This document shows positions 1 through 12,671 of a stretch of DNA of 64,000 nt, one piece after another. Origin of the DNA: Protea cynaroides (taxonomy: Eukaryota; Streptophyta; Magnoliopsida; Proteales; Proteaceae); contig CM053266.1 of NCBI GenBank assembly GCA_028583415.1, positions 30,194,942 through 30,258,941 of the forward strand, given 5' to 3'. The notes under the pieces are model-generated. The model was not told the DNA's origin. It worked only from the letters and a program-made list of their open reading frames with translations, and ran no database searches. Each line of letters begins with the position of its first letter. Position 1 is the first letter of the stretch. A program made the translations under genes and the position numbers.

Positions 1-1156
1 AGCAATCTGAAAGCATGGATTGCAAAGAATCAGCCCTCCACAGCTCAGAAATCTGATACACCTTGCAAAGGTATTTCTTCCTTCCTTCTAATGAAATATT
101 TACATGGCAAGCCTGTAGGCTCTTATTTGTTTCAGCAACAAAAAAAAAATTCCTGCAAAAACCTATTTTTTTCCCAGCTATTTTGTCATTTCTTATGGTA
201 CATGGCAAGGATGCATATTTGGGTGGGAAATTTAGAAAAAAATATGATTAGAAATAGTTTTTTGAGAGTTTTGTATTAAATTTCAGGAAAATAATTTCTC
301 TTATTTTATTTCTATACAATTAATTTTTTGCTTTAAGACAATTCCTTTGAAATACTTTCCATGGAAACAGATGGAACCATAGAGGACACTAATTTTAGGA
401 TTTCTCTGACTCTGTTAAGAGGGTTTACTTTGTACGTGTTCAAAGTATTCTTGACAGAATTAGAATCTATAAATGTAATATTATATAAAATGGTCAAGGA
501 TGGAATTCACGAGTTCAGAAGTTTCAGAGGTTCCATCATATGAATTATCCAACCTTAACCTGGTCAAACTGCGTTGGATACTTGGAATAGCCAAACTGAT
601 ACCAACAAATCTTAAGATTGTTTGATCAGGTTCTGTGGCAAAAAGCGAAGGGTTGGCTAATTTAATCGGCTTTAACATGCCAGAACAGTCCATCTTGCAG
701 CTAACCTGTATAGATTTTATTGAGGTTTTGTGTGGGTTGAGTTGAGGATTTTCTACATCTTCATTGAAGTTGTTGGGGACTGGGAGAAGGGGATCTTCCT
801 GTTGTACACGTGGTTGATTAATGTATTTATTTTATCATTGAGAAAGAACTGTATTATCTATTAAAAAAGAAAGCAAAAAGATAACCTTATTAACGATTTA
901 AATGTTTGGAGGCAGTCTTATTGGATAGGACCCTTATTGTTTTGTTGTGTGTGGATGTTGTTTAGGAACATGCATGTGGAAGGCAAAGAACAGTTCCACT
1001 GGGGGAAGCACAGTGGGAGCAACAACAGAGTCTCAGTCCACTAGACCTGGATCTGAAACTCTTCTTTCTGATTTGGGTCCTGGAAAAAGCTTCAGAAGCT
1101 TCAGGTTCAATTACACTTTAATCTTACAAGCAATGGAAGCTGCGTTCACTCATTGA
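1..1156 (+). CDS. 3' end of an unidentified gene (two exons seen)
   Basis: Partial gene running in from the left edge. The first exon (1-70) is open from the first base and ends at a GT donor (AAAG/GTATTT). The terminal exon (966-1156) follows a TTTAG acceptor and ends in TGA. Both leave codon phase 1, so the frame joins cleanly across the 895-bp intron. The visible C-terminus is about 86 residues, polar and Ser/Thr/Gly-rich in the middle, ending in a more hydrophobic segment (FNYTLILQAMEAAFTH). I do not recognise the family and see no catalytic motif. The gene converges with the DRB gene downstream. The exon joining is inferred from splice signals and phase only; the 5' part lies outside the window. 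Confidence 0.55.
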
Positions 1157-1895
1157 CTAAAATATAACGCTCTGATATAGTCTGCGCTGTAAAGTGTTGT
1201 GGGCTCTAGCTTGGTTAGTTTCAGCCGTGCTGCTAGTACATACTAACACCATGGTGGGCTTAGGGGCACCGGTGGGAACAGCATGAGCTGTGTATTGTGT
1301 TTCAGAGTTGGGGAGTTTGTACATTTTGTACAGAAAGTTGCTTGGTGATAAGTAGTTTGATGTCGGTTCAGAGCTAGAGCATTGGATCTGTAAACTCAAT
1401 TGACATCCAAATTCTGGACTCTTTTAGGTTAGTCGTTTGGAATTCAAAATTTACCTCTTTGTTTTCGTAATATTTTGTAGTTTAGTACTACTTTAGTTCT
1501 TTTTGACAGTGGGCTTGTACTACCATATTGATTTTTTTTTTGTGGGTAGGTGGACCTCCAAGGATATTTGAATTCATGACTTCTTGTTTTTGTAATATTA
1601 TGTGATAGGTTTTTAGTGTAGAATCGATCTACTCTTCTTTTATTTTTCTTGTTCTTGTAAGAGTAGTCCCTGTCCCTGTGTGGAGAGTTCCGCTGTAAAT
1701 AAAAGTCCCAAGTCCCTCGAGATTCATGCCGATGCAAGGTATGTTTCACTGTTCTAGCGTGTCTATCTTTTTATTTTATGCAAAAAATTTATTAAGCAGG
1801 TAAGTAAAAAAGAGTAATCCAAATGTAAAAGAAACAATTTATTCACTCTCTTTTTAGTCAAAATTAATGGATCGTCTTTTATCATATAGGTCCTT
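1157..1895. other. 3' flank of the first gene, no gene seen
   Basis: Probable 3' UTR of the preceding gene followed by AT-rich sequence. No conserved open frame or repeat structure was recognised. Confidence 0.4.
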
Positions 1896-2345
1896 TTAGA
1901 GGTATCAGTCAAGGCGATCCTCTTAATCTATGTTTCTTTATCATGGCCATGGAGGGTTCCTGAAGGATCTTGTTTTTGCATTTCCAATTGGATTCTTTCT
2001 GGGGTTAGAATTGTAAGAGGAGCTCCTCTAGTACTTCTCCTGTTTGTGGACGATGTCGTGCCTTTTTATTAAGGGGAGGCACTTGGAAATCAATTTGTTA
2101 AAAGAGTGTTCTCCAATGGTTTTTATGAGATATGTGCAGCCAAAAAATGATTAAATACATGGATATGTATAAGCCTGGAGATCATCAAGCATACCGTAAA
2201 AGGATTGTTTATTCCATTATGGGTTCTGGGTTTAGATCTCTGACAGTTAAAATGCGTTCTAAATTGTCGTGTTGTATTCGGTTGCTTAGTACGTATATTT
2301 CTGTATCGATTTTGAAGATACGGTATCATATTCCATGCTCCAAGC
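1896..2345 (+). pseudogene. LINE (non-LTR) reverse transcriptase relic
   Basis: Translation shows hallmarks of plant L1-type reverse transcriptase in broken frames. RGISQGDPL lies at about 1899-1925, MAMEG soon after, then RGAPL and an FVDD box (2043-2054) at the place of the usual FADD catalytic motif. Stops interrupt the frame. The fragment covers only the palm core and a little beyond, so it is an old 5'-truncated or fragmented copy. The motifs are seen directly; the LINE assignment rests on family knowledge. Confidence 0.7.
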
Positions 2346-2959
2346 GTTACCGTTTAAAATGCATTTAATATGTGTATTGTACCATATCTTCATTTGTATT
2401 TTAACTTGTATTTTCCATGAGTAATGAATCGATTAATCTCACATCATTTAATATTTTTATTACATGTTACCAACATGATGTTAAAAAATGGCTTTATGAT
2501 TGGACATATCATAAATATTATGTGTTCCCATTTATATAGGTATAATTCTTCAATTTATGAAAATATATTCTCTTTTTTTTTTTTTTTTTCACCATACCAC
2601 ATTATATCTAATCCATTTAAAACCTGTACAGTTCATTTTAGTTGTTTTTGCTGTTCTTGGAATGTTTTGACCATTTTTTACCGTACCATTCTCGTGTGTA
2701 CATGAAAAAGTATTTACCTTTATCCACCTTAAATGAAAGATTTATTTCACAGCACAATATGCATTTCTCTAAAGCATATGACTAGAGGCTGACTTGGACG
2801 ATTACCTAGCAAAATCTGCGTGAGCCTAGTCATCACAAGGCAGAAAAATATGGCCCATCGATACGGGGCCCATATACACGAACTGCAGAAAAAACCAACC
2901 AAAAACCAGCACAAAATCAGAAACAGTTCCCTCAGGATTCAATTACTCCCCTATCAACA
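2346..2959. other. Intergenic DNA and DRB 3' flank
   Basis: AT-rich sequence with a T-run near 2572-2590. The part close to 2960 is probably the 3' UTR of the minus-strand DRB gene. Nothing else recognised. Confidence 0.4.
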
Positions 2960-5900
2960 TCAAATTTTGAGTTGTTTCATGCTCTCTGCCGCAACAGATA
3001 CTTGCAAGTCCTTCCTTGTTGTTGAGCTTCCCATCTCTACCATAACTGATGAATTGGTTGGTAAGGAAGGAACCTTCAAAGATGGCAGTTTCTCTTTATG
3101 AAGGGGTGGAACAGAAAACACTGGCACTGCCTGCCTGAGATGGACTGGTGGAGTGGGAAGAATTGGCGGTGACCCCATTACCTGCGAACGGATAGAGGGT
3201 GGGGGTACTGGCGGGGCAGAGAAAACAGGTACTGCAGTTCTTATTGTCACTGGTGGTGCAATCCCATGGTATGGCCTGAAATGCCTGGCAGGAATGTATG
3301 GAGCTGCTCCTGCTGCAGGGAATTTCTGTGGTCGAACTCCACGGTTTTCGGGTGGCAAGGACTGTGATGGTTGGGGGCTTTCATTTGGTGTTGAAGACAC
3401 CAACTTAGTCCGTAGAGCTGTCTTTGGGCGAATTAATGGGAGTATTTTTGAGGTCATAACTGGGGGAGGATGCGTACTTGATGGTCTCGGATTTTGTATT
3501 TGGAATTTCTTTGAGAACGAAATTGGAGCCCCAGGTAAGTTTGCCGCAATCTTTTCCTTCAAACGGTAATTTAGTAGTGCCCGTGCTATGGTTATTTGTT
3601 CTTGCCCATCATTGTTCTCGGTCTCAGATGATGAACTTGCAGCTTGCTGTACCACTGGACACAAATAGCAAGATACAAGTAAGCAGACATAGTTAAAGGA
3701 AACAAGCTTTTTTTTTTTTTTAAGGCTACATTAATCCCAAGTTTTTATCAGTTTCCACAATAGACAAGATCCAGGTACACCTGTTACTATAATTATCAAA
3801 GCCCTAGAAGCATGAGTTTCAGATGTACTCAATGGGGTTGATCATTAAAAGTCAAATCCAATACATTTATCGATGGTCTTGGATCTCCAGCTCAGCCCAA
3901 ATACAATACAAGAACTAGGGCAATTAAGAACTTAAGCTTTTAAAGTTTTTTTTTTTTTTTTTTTTTGGGGGGGGGGGGGGGTGTTGATAATTGATTCAAA
4001 GTAATTTCATCCAACAAATATAATGATCTGCTCTCCATCTATGATGCATTTTCAACATAGTACATATAACTTTTCCTCGCAGAATTAATTATATGGAGAA
4101 CTGCAGCATTTCTATGGTTTGGCTTTGCAATGAATGCCCATTACTCCAGACTGGCTTGTATAGCTGGGGCAGAAATAATTTCCCATCCTCGAAAAATATA
4201 TGGCAGGTAGAAGTCTAGATGGACAAAGGCTATGTTTAGTATGCATTGCTGGAATGCATTCTAGGTTAAGAACACATTCTGAAATAACAAAAACACTGTT
4301 TGGCATGCATTCTCTTTCTTGAATCATGGAATGCATTGAGTGAATGCAGCCCATTTTGGGAATGTGATCTTTTATCTATTCTGTAGTAAGAGCCTAGAAC
4401 AGAAATGCCTAGATTTTTAGCCGTTCTCGTCTTGTTTTAGGAATTCATTCTCCATTCTGAGAATTCCAAGAATGCATACCAAATATGGCCTAAGTGTATA
4501 ATTCAAACTAATGCAACAGGAGAGAAAGTGCATCCAATATTGCTCCTCTGGTAACAAAAAAACAAGAACGCACATGTGAATGTAGACATGCACTCAAGGT
4601 GGTTCTCATCACCATTATAAGCATTGTGATGGTTCACCTACATTGGTCAAAAAAACTATCTCATGAACAAGGATTGAACGTAACTAACAAATGATGAGCC
4701 TGTGTCAAGTGTCAACGATCCATTATCTAAAATCGTAATTCTTTTAAGCAAAGCAACAAGGTCAGGGAAACAACCTCTGCGCAAAGCTGGGTAAGGCTGT
4801 GCATTTACCCATCCCTAGACCCCGTATTGGCAGGAGCCTCGTGCACTAAGTATACTGTTTTTTAAAGCAACAAGATGAGGGAGTATATGAGCTCATACCA
4901 AAGGCAACTGTCAACCGCATCTAACCTGGACATGAGGTATCTCACATGGTATACTTCAGAAAGAAACGGATTGTTGTTGATATTCTAGCAAATGGATTAC
5001 TTTTGAATATTCTTAAGCTCAAATGGAATAACTCCCTAATATTCTAGCAAATAAACAAAAATATATAGAAGATTTGGTAGGAGCTCACATTGTTTCAGAG
5101 ACGACCACGCTGCAATGGCAGCATTCTTTTCAGCTTGTTTCTTGTTCTTGGCAGGTTCACCTGTGAATGTAATCCCAGCCAGCTCTACCACGCAAGTAAA
5201 CACAGGTAGGTGCCCAAGACCTGACCGGAAAGTTTTGTATTGAGGAAGAGGTGCTCCAACTCTTTGTGCAATCTCCTGTAAGAGGTTTTTGTAAACCCCC
5301 GTCTCATCCTGTCCATGGAGAAGTTTAGTATCTACTACAAAAGGCCAGGAATGATATACCATGGAAAGCATTATATACAGTTTAATTTTATCCACAGTTT
5401 GAAATTTTTTTTATTTTCAATCAAAGGGAAATGGCATTAGAAATGATATTAATATCTTGATGAAAAGATGCTGGACAAAGCTACAGGATATTTCAGAATT
5501 TGGGCAAATTTTGGACAGTGCCCAGAAATTTTTTTTGAAAGTTCAGCTAAATGTACTAATGCTCTTACATATACATACAGCCAAACAAATTGAAACAAAT
5601 TTAGGGCTTCAACAAAAATATGCTACCATAATTATATAAATAAAAAAAAAAGAGAGAAGAAAAAAAAATACTTCAAGAACTGACAGTAAGTCACCAAGTA
5701 CTGTAAGAATTTCAACAATTTTACATTATGTGTCAATTATCTCTGCTATGATGTATTCGGACTTAAAAATCAAAAGCATAATCACAATTACGTTATTTGC
5801 CTTGATAAGCCTATTATTGCCTGAATCATGTAAACTATTTGTTTCATCTCCCAAATTCAACTCTCAAGGACAACAGGAAATAAAAGCATCAGCAAGATTT

Positions 5901-7859
5901 CGAGTGTTTGAACTCCCTTGTGTGGGACTAATCCTCTTAAATAATTAAATACCAACCTAAACTCTCTCCCACCAGGGTTTTAATTTGTATCAACGTTTCT
6001 GAAATTTTACAAAATTTTGATTTCTGTCTGACTCAATAGCCTGTAACTGAAATTTAATAAACGTTCGAGAATCTCCTCCCTTCTTCCACTCCGTTCCGAA
6101 GAGTAACTGGAACCAATTCAGTTACGTTTTCATGTTCCAATTAAACACTTTCCATTTTTTATTATTCTCAAAGGAGAAGATTATTCTTTTTACCAAACAT
6201 ATGTGGATCCAATCGCGATCTTATAATAAAAACTATTTCATAGAAGCAGGTTTTAGGATTTCCGACGTTCTAAATTTTCTTCAATTTTTACATTTTCTTT
6301 TAATTTTGGTTATTTTCCCAATTTTCATACTTGCCAAGAATTTCAGTGTCCAACTGGTTGACTACCACATCTATTCATTGAATTTAATCATTGCTTCATC
6401 AAGAATTTGCAAATCATTGTAACATCTAGTCATTTAAATACTTTCTCTGGGTACACACACTTAGGGAGGAAACCTCAGTAACACATGGTTCTGTCATGTG
6501 GAGGACTGATATGGCCAATCCAAACATTGATTAAATAAAACACCTTTTGTTTATTCTACTTGTCAAATTTTATAAACCGTCTCAACTATATGACTCACCA
6601 TCTAATTGATATTTTTATTACTTATCCCAATTGCCCAATTCTGAAATTCCGACCATTGGATCATGTGGATAAATTATTTGTCACATTTCAAAACCAAATT
6701 GAATCATATGACCCACCATGAATCGAATCATTTTACTTACTAATTGACATACATGTTGAGTTGAAATTTACCACATTATACATGGGGAAGAAGTTCATTA
6801 CAAGATGAACTACATGGTTAACCACCAGAATTTCACTACCTAAACTGAGATTCTCATTTTCCCCCCTTTTTCTGAGGGTTCAGGGGCCAAATTATCAAAA
6901 AAAAAAAAAAAAAATATAACAATCCAATCACATTGGAAAACAGAACAGATGACAGGGTCATTTTGGTAATTCCATCATCAACCAAAAGGTGACCGACCAT
7001 GTATGCCAGTCAGTCAGTCACCCATCCACCGGTGATCGGCACCGGAGAAGGAAACAAACAGGGGTGCGGCGAGCCTTTAGACAGTCAAACCAATCAGACA
7101 CCAAGGTTGTAGCCTTGTAGGCCCCATATGCTTCCTCCCCAGTTCCCACTGCACCAATCAATACCCGCCGACAAGATTTCTTAGTGCTATCTTTAGAAAT
7201 TAGAATCCAAGCACGCCAAGAATGTGAACGCCAGCTAAGACTGCGCCTACGCGGCGCAAATTAGACCACGAAGTTGGGATTCGGGAAAAGAGACACTGTA
7301 GAGTAGTCAAGAGTCAAAGACTCTCGAGTTTCTCAACCGGTCGGCGACCGGGGAAGCCGGTGGAGCACGAGGCCCTGAGGAGGTCCTGTGGCGCATGTTT
7401 GCTAATTCGGTTCTCGTAATCTTTCTTTCCTGGAACGCTCATTTCTGTTACTAAACCCTAATGATTAATCTAGTTCAAATTCATCTTTGATAATGGGAGA
7501 ACAACGAAGATGAAGATGAGAACGACATTCGAACAATATCTGGTTTTGACGGAACAGTTACGGATCCCTAACGGCAAAAACAAGATGAAGAAGAAACATA
7601 TAAACGAAGTTACCAGTATCCTGGCAGCAAGCGAATGCGAGGGACCTCTGCTGGAGAGCGAATTAAGCGCTACTTCGGCCGCCGAGTGTTCAGCTTGTCT
7701 CAAAGTCGTACAATAATTGGGGCTTTCGAAGATCTCACAGTTAAAGTTAACTGTGGCCTTGAATCTCGGAGCATGATCTGGACCTTCTCTTATGCACGTA
7801 TATGACGGAAGATTAAAGCAGCTCCTCTGCGCTAACTCCTGAAGCTGGTTCTTATACAT
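2960..7859 (-). CDS. Double-stranded RNA-binding protein, DRB2/3/5-like
   Basis: Three exons, read right to left: 7859-7614 (82 codons), 5308-5089 and 3654-2960, giving 386 aa. Introns are 2305 and 1434 bp. Donors are CTG/GTAACT and CAAT/GTGAGC; acceptors are ACAG/GATGAG and CCAG/TGGTAC, and phases agree. Residues 1-70 form the first dsRBD (starts MYKNQLQELAQRS, third motif RQAEHSAAEVAL). Residues 87-153 form the second dsRBD (VYKNLLQEIAQR, third motif KNKKQAEKNAAIAAW). The C-terminal 230 residues are Pro-rich with a repeated AVPVFS(A/V)PP motif, as in DRB2-type proteins. This family binds dsRNA and modulates small-RNA biogenesis with Dicer-like proteins. I chose Met at 7859 because family members start MYKN; an in-frame ATG lies 30 nt upstream at 7889. 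The first dsRBD has Cys at a position usually Gly (FNCEIF). Confidence 0.9.
3946..3981. repeat. Adjacent T-run and G-run in DRB intron 2
   Basis: About 21 T (3946-3966) followed directly by 15 G (3967-3981). This is a homopolymer junction inside the intron and a likely site of assembly or polymerase error. Confidence 0.8.
4228..4492. mobile_element. MITE in DRB intron 2
   Basis: The ends are imperfect inverted repeats: GGCTATGTTTAGTATGCATT on the left, and on the right AATGCATACCAAATATGGCC. Internal AATGCATTC motifs recur in both orientations. Size and structure fit a non-autonomous DNA transposon. I could not define a clear target duplication. It lies wholly within the intron between the second and third coding exons. 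Confidence 0.6.
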
Positions 7860-8700
7860 CTCTTCCTCCTTCCTCACTCCCCTTTTCACTCTTTATTCGT
7901 TCACTCTCCAGTTTTTATTCCTACCACGCATCTCTGTAACAAACCACTTCTTAGAAGCCCCATGGCGCAACTACTCCAAAGCTCGATGATCCGATCGATG
8001 GTTTCTGAGCTTAAAAATGCAGGAAAAATTAGGGTTTTTCGGCGGATTGGCGGGAAAGAGAGAATTTCCAACTGTAGGAGGAATGGAAGGTTTTTTTAGG
8101 GTTTTCAAGCCTCCTCCTACAGCAAGAAAAAGTGGAGACGATCTGCGCTTTGCAATTTGCAGGCAGACACGGGGGAGAAATGGAAATGGTGGAGGAAGGC
8201 CTTTTTCCTTTTTCTAGTGGCGTTTAGGGTTTTGATATAGTACAGTGTCAGTTAACCTTGAGTATATAGCCATTATCAGGAATCTCTTATGTAAATATTC
8301 AAGCCTCAGTAGTACCTTATCAGTTCCCAGTGAAAATGGATTTCAAGGTAGTGGTCATGGATCGGGGTCTACGGAGTTAGTAATAGACCTTTGGTCGAGT
8401 GATATCACATCACTTTCAGTTTTATATTATTATATTATTTCATTGCGGTGGGTCAACTGAACGTTCTGTTCTGCTTGCATGGATGTGATCTTTTCTTAGA
8501 TTTTGCCTTCTCTCTCCAGTGGATTTTACTAGTGCTTTTTTATAAGCAACTGGAGAGAATCCATGATGATGAGCTTGGAATCTCCAACATCGAAGAAATT
8601 GAATTACCAAAATGTCCTCCTATATTCTCAATTATGTGAAGAAAATCAGAAAATTTTATAAATAAATGAAAAAAATAAAAATTACAAAGACACTCGAACT
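7860..8700. promoter_or_regulatory. DRB 5' flank
   Basis: Sequence upstream of the minus-strand DRB start. It probably holds the 5' UTR and promoter, but I see no convincing TATA box. A 66-codon open frame at 8017-8217 has no recognisable domain and is not called. Confidence 0.35.
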
Positions 8701-8732
8701 ACCTCTCTCTCTCTCTCTCTCCACTCTCTCTC
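8701..8732. repeat. CT microsatellite
   Basis: CT dinucleotide run with slight interruption, followed by A-rich sequence at 8760-8790. Confidence 0.8.
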
Positions 8733-10630
8733 TTTCCACCTTCGGTATTGTCATCAATGGAAAAAAAAAATAAAAAAAATAAAAATAAAACACAAAACTA
8801 AGGAAAACAGTAACGAAAATGCTTTTATGCATCTCACATCACATCTCATGCAACAAACGAAGGATAGGTAGACTATTGTAGCGAAGAGTGAGATATCATA
8901 TAATAGCATGTTTTGCCGAACCGTCTACCACTATATTCACTTCCCAAAAACAATACATAATATGCCATTCCAAACTGTCAACTCGACAACCTAATCCACA
9001 TACTTATAAAAAAGTAACTTTCTATCCGACATGTTTATCTAAATAACCTTCTCCTTATAGTAAAATGCTTTTTGCCCTGTGAGAGGATGAATAACATAAC
9101 TCTTGAGAAAATATTTACCTTGTCATCACAAGTCGGCAATGATAACTTTCATTTTTTGGCATTATCCCAATCGATTTGGTTCTTCTGTAGCATTTGAGAG
9201 AATTTAATGCAGATCCAACAGCTGAGAATCATTCAACGTGCATACCCATACATTGATATGGACGCCAATTAATCCTTGATTGTTCGATCGCACTAGACTC
9301 TCTCTCTAATGCTAGAGAGGATCATAACTTTGATCTTCTTCGTTTTAATTATAGCCTATAACCATAGTTAATTAAATATTTAATGTGGTCCATCTAGAAA
9401 ATCATATCGAATTATAAGACCTTTATAACATATTAATCATCAAGTTACCATGAAGAGATGAGCAACGCATATTTTTTTGGAGACTTTCTTAATTATTTAA
9501 GAGATGAAGATTTCTAAATGAAATTCACTTAAAACTGTTCTACCACTGAACTGAGTGCAGAGAAAGTCTTCTTGAGTCAGACTCAACTCAGTCCAGGTTT
9601 ATCAATAGAATTTGGGATTAAAAAACTTGTATACATAGCTTCATTAAAAAAAAAAAAACTTCAGGATATCCTCGCATTAATCATCTATATCGGTTAATAA
9701 CTCCGAAAATACCTATGCATCAGGTTCCCGAATTTTTATGGGATCTAAGGAAAAGAAAGATGTACATAGCTTTACCCCCGTTTCATAAAAAAAAAAAAAA
9801 CTATTTAATATAATTAGACGGTACATACTTCATACTTGGCATAAATATAGATTGATATATCAATCCACCTGATAAATGAAACGGTTTCTTTCAACAAAAA
9901 AAAAAAAATCCTTATCTATGAATCTGATGGAACAACCATAATGTGTTCCAATGAATAAAATAGCATGGTAAAAAAAAAAAAAAAAAAAAACTAAGTATTA
10001 CCTACTACGATTGGGCTACCAATGAATAAAATAGCATGGTAATAATAACCGTCGTTATATGTTAAATAACCGTCTCTAATTAGGGTATCTAGTGACAGTA
10101 TTTATAACCGCTGCTAAAAATTTTGCTTATACGTCACGATCCAAGCCTTTTCTTGTAGTGTTCACTGGTACTGGTAGGTATTTTCTTGTCAAACGGCTGC
10201 TGTAGATTATAGATGGAAGGTGATGCAAAGTCATTATGGATGATTAGTTTCATCTATAAGTTTTAAGAATATCATTGAGAATGTTCATCCAATCAATTCT
10301 ATTCAAAACCCTATTCGTTATTCGTCTTAATTAGCTATACCCATCTTTCGTCACGATTTCTTTTGTAGTCATTTTAGGCCTATCTGATTTTTTAGCTCTT
10401 TCAATCTGAATAAAATTATCCATCAATAATGAAGTATTCAAAGGCTTATGTGCACATGTCCATGCAACTTTCTCGCAACTTACATATATAGAAGCTACTC
10501 CAAAATTTATTCTAATTTGTTTATTCTTTATTTTATCTTTTCTAATTTTACCATTTATCCATCTCAACATCTTTATTTCTGTTGATATTGACAATATTGC
10601 AGGTGTTCTCTATCAAGGGTCCGGCTTGTC
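8733..10630. other. Gene-poor AT-rich stretch with several A-runs
   Basis: No gene recognised. Long A-runs occur near 9644, 9787, 9897 and 9971. A short phrase (CCAATGAATAAAATAGCATGG) recurs imperfectly near 9949 and 10018, on either side of an A-run. The CACTA-type terminus below lies here. Confidence 0.4.
10060..10160. mobile_element. CACTA-type transposon terminus (one end only)
   Basis: The sequence ends CCTTTTCTTGTAGTG at 10146-10160. Its reverse complement starts CACTACAAGAAAA, the usual terminal sequence of plant CACTA (En/Spm) elements. The preceding bases carry repeated ACCGTC/ACCGCTGCTAAAAA-like units as in CACTA subterminal regions. I found no matching opposite end nearby, so this is a truncated or diverged copy. 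Confidence 0.6.
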
Positions 10631-10631
10631 T

Positions 10632-10750
10632 CAAGTTGTGCAGTCGGTCAAATGAGTGATCCAACAACTGGAGTTCACTCCCCAATACGTATACGCACGG
10701 AGTAAACTCTAGCCATTAGATCACGACTGGATAGATTGCACAATTGCAAA
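10632..10750. mobile_element. Small foldback element
   Basis: Imperfect inverted repeat of about 45 bp per arm. The left arm starts TTGTGCAGTCGGTC and includes GTGATC and GGAGTTCACTCC. The right arm is its diverged reverse complement and ends TTGCACAATTGC. The spacer is short. It is likely a MITE; no target duplication was resolved. Confidence 0.5.
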
Positions 10751-11039
10751 CAAACTCCTTCCCTCTATCAACAGTCATGGACTTCACAGCCATGGCAAAA
10801 ATAGCACCTCCATTAGTTGGTATATTAATACCTTTTTTATCATAAGAATGTGCATAGTTGAGTCTTCTATATGTTGTTCTTCATGAATATTTTTATTTCG
10901 AGCTTGCATGGTCTTCATGAATAGTATTTGTTTCTTTTTTATTGATTGCATGAAGTGAAATTAAACCATCATATATTTTGATTCATATTTCAAAATTAGA
11001 AATCTTTTCAGATCACTAGAATCTTCTTTTTGATAAATT

Positions 11040-11590
11040 ATCCATGAAATCAACTTTCATGTCTCACGCTAACATGATCAATTGATTAATTTGTATTTGT
11101 GGGTGTTAAAAACATGTTATGAGGGAAAAACATTATTCAATGGAAATCTTACCTGTGGCACCTATAATCGTTCAGACCAATCAGGCGTGACAGTGTGGTG
11201 CTCGGCCTTGTCTGCTCAGAGTCATAGTTCTATTCAGATACGTCTCCTGGGCGGAGGTACAGTCTTATCAAGACATGACGCCTGGTCAGAGGTATAATCC
11301 TACAGGGTTACATTTCTTAGTCGGAGTCCAGAGTCCTAAGGCGACTAGGTTACATTGTAGGAGTCCTTCTCCTAGTACGATACGATGCCAACTCTTTCAA
11401 TTTATCAATGTTCTCTCTCTTTTTTTCTTTTTATTATTTTCTCCTTGGCAAAACTCTTGTACTAGTATTGTTGTTGCATTTTTATATAGTTTAAGTTGTT
11501 TAACTTTTTTAGTTTCATAGAATTAGGATATGTATTTGTATTGTCTTTATGTATATTGAAAAAGTGCACTTAGTGAGGAAAAAAGATCAT
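11040..11590. other. Unassigned intergenic block
   Basis: A slightly GC-richer patch at 11140-11390 stands out from AT-rich flanks. It has no recognisable coding content or terminal repeats. I see no gene. Confidence 0.3.
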
Positions 11591-11593
11591 TTG

Positions 11594-11709
11594 TAGCATT
11601 CTTGCGTAGCAGTGCTGATCCTAACTGTTAGAAATGCATCAGACCACGTGACCGACGCACTCTCAACAATCAGGATCAGAACTACTACACCGCAATGCCA
11701 AGACGATCC
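11594..11709. mobile_element. Small foldback element
   Basis: Two arms of about 45 bp share CTGATCCT(A/G)A(C/T)TGTT and GCATT...CGTAG segments in inverted orientation, separated by a short loop containing CCACGTGACC. Likely a MITE. Confidence 0.5.
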
Positions 11710-12628
11710 ACTCCCCTTAGTGAGAGATGATGTGATTAATTAAGATCATATCATTACATAAATAGGATTCTGTTGACCACATGTCAAATTTTATTGCCAA
11801 TAAAAATCATATGGCTCATCTTGAATTAGAATATTTTATTCGCATTTTGAATAATTCAATTGTTACCCTTTTTAATTAAATCCATCAGCAGTTTTGCTTT
11901 CATTACATAATCAATAGTTAGTTAGTATGTAGTATGGACAAGTAATTATGCATAAAAAAAATGTTTGTTCTAGATAAATGGGAGTGCATTTATTTCATGT
12001 TGGCAGGGTTTCATTTTTTTAATTGTTGCATGAAGTGAAACAAGATCATCATATATAGTTTGATTCATATTTTAAATTCAAATTAAAAAAAAAATTTCAA
12101 CAGAATTTGAATCCTCTTACTTGTAATTATTTGTCAAGTCAACTTTCATGCTGCATGCTAGCATCACATATTGATATTTCAACTGATTTGTTGCTGTCTA
12201 TGACTGGTAATTGAAAACATCAATCATGCTAGCATCAGAGGCCAAGGTGGCCAGATGGCAATGATCTTGCTAAGTCTGCAAAATAAGATTCTAGAAACAT
12301 GACAATTCTGTTTTTCATGCTCTACTCCTCTCGAGAACTCTTTGCTCTCATTTTATATATGTATCATTTTTGCTTCCCCTCCCCCTTCTGTCTTTTAATG
12401 TTGTTCATTAAAAATAAGCCAAAGTTTAGTATTTTGGTCATCGTGTTCCACTTTGTATTGTATTGAATTTTTTCTTCTGCAGATTAAATTATTAAATTAT
12501 ATTTTTTAAGTTACTTGTTAAATTATTTTGTACTATTTTTCAAAAAAATTGTTTTACCATATGACAAGTCTGCTATCTTGGCTCAAACTTAGATGGGTTG
12601 ATAGGGCAGACAAGGAGAATTCAACATC

Positions 12629-12632
<4 letters not shown>
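11710..12632. other. Gene-poor AT-rich stretch
   Basis: No gene or repeat structure recognised. The phrase TTGCATGAAGTGAAA followed by ATCATATAT recurs near 10945 and 12026, suggesting an old dispersed repeat. Confidence 0.3.

Positions 12633-12671
<39 letters not shown>
12633..12671. repeat. AT microsatellite
   Basis: Uninterrupted AT dinucleotide run. Confidence 0.9.

Noticed and set aside
3153..3696. Plus-strand frames of 138 and 72 codons
   Set aside because: They are antisense to the proline-rich third exon of the DRB gene.
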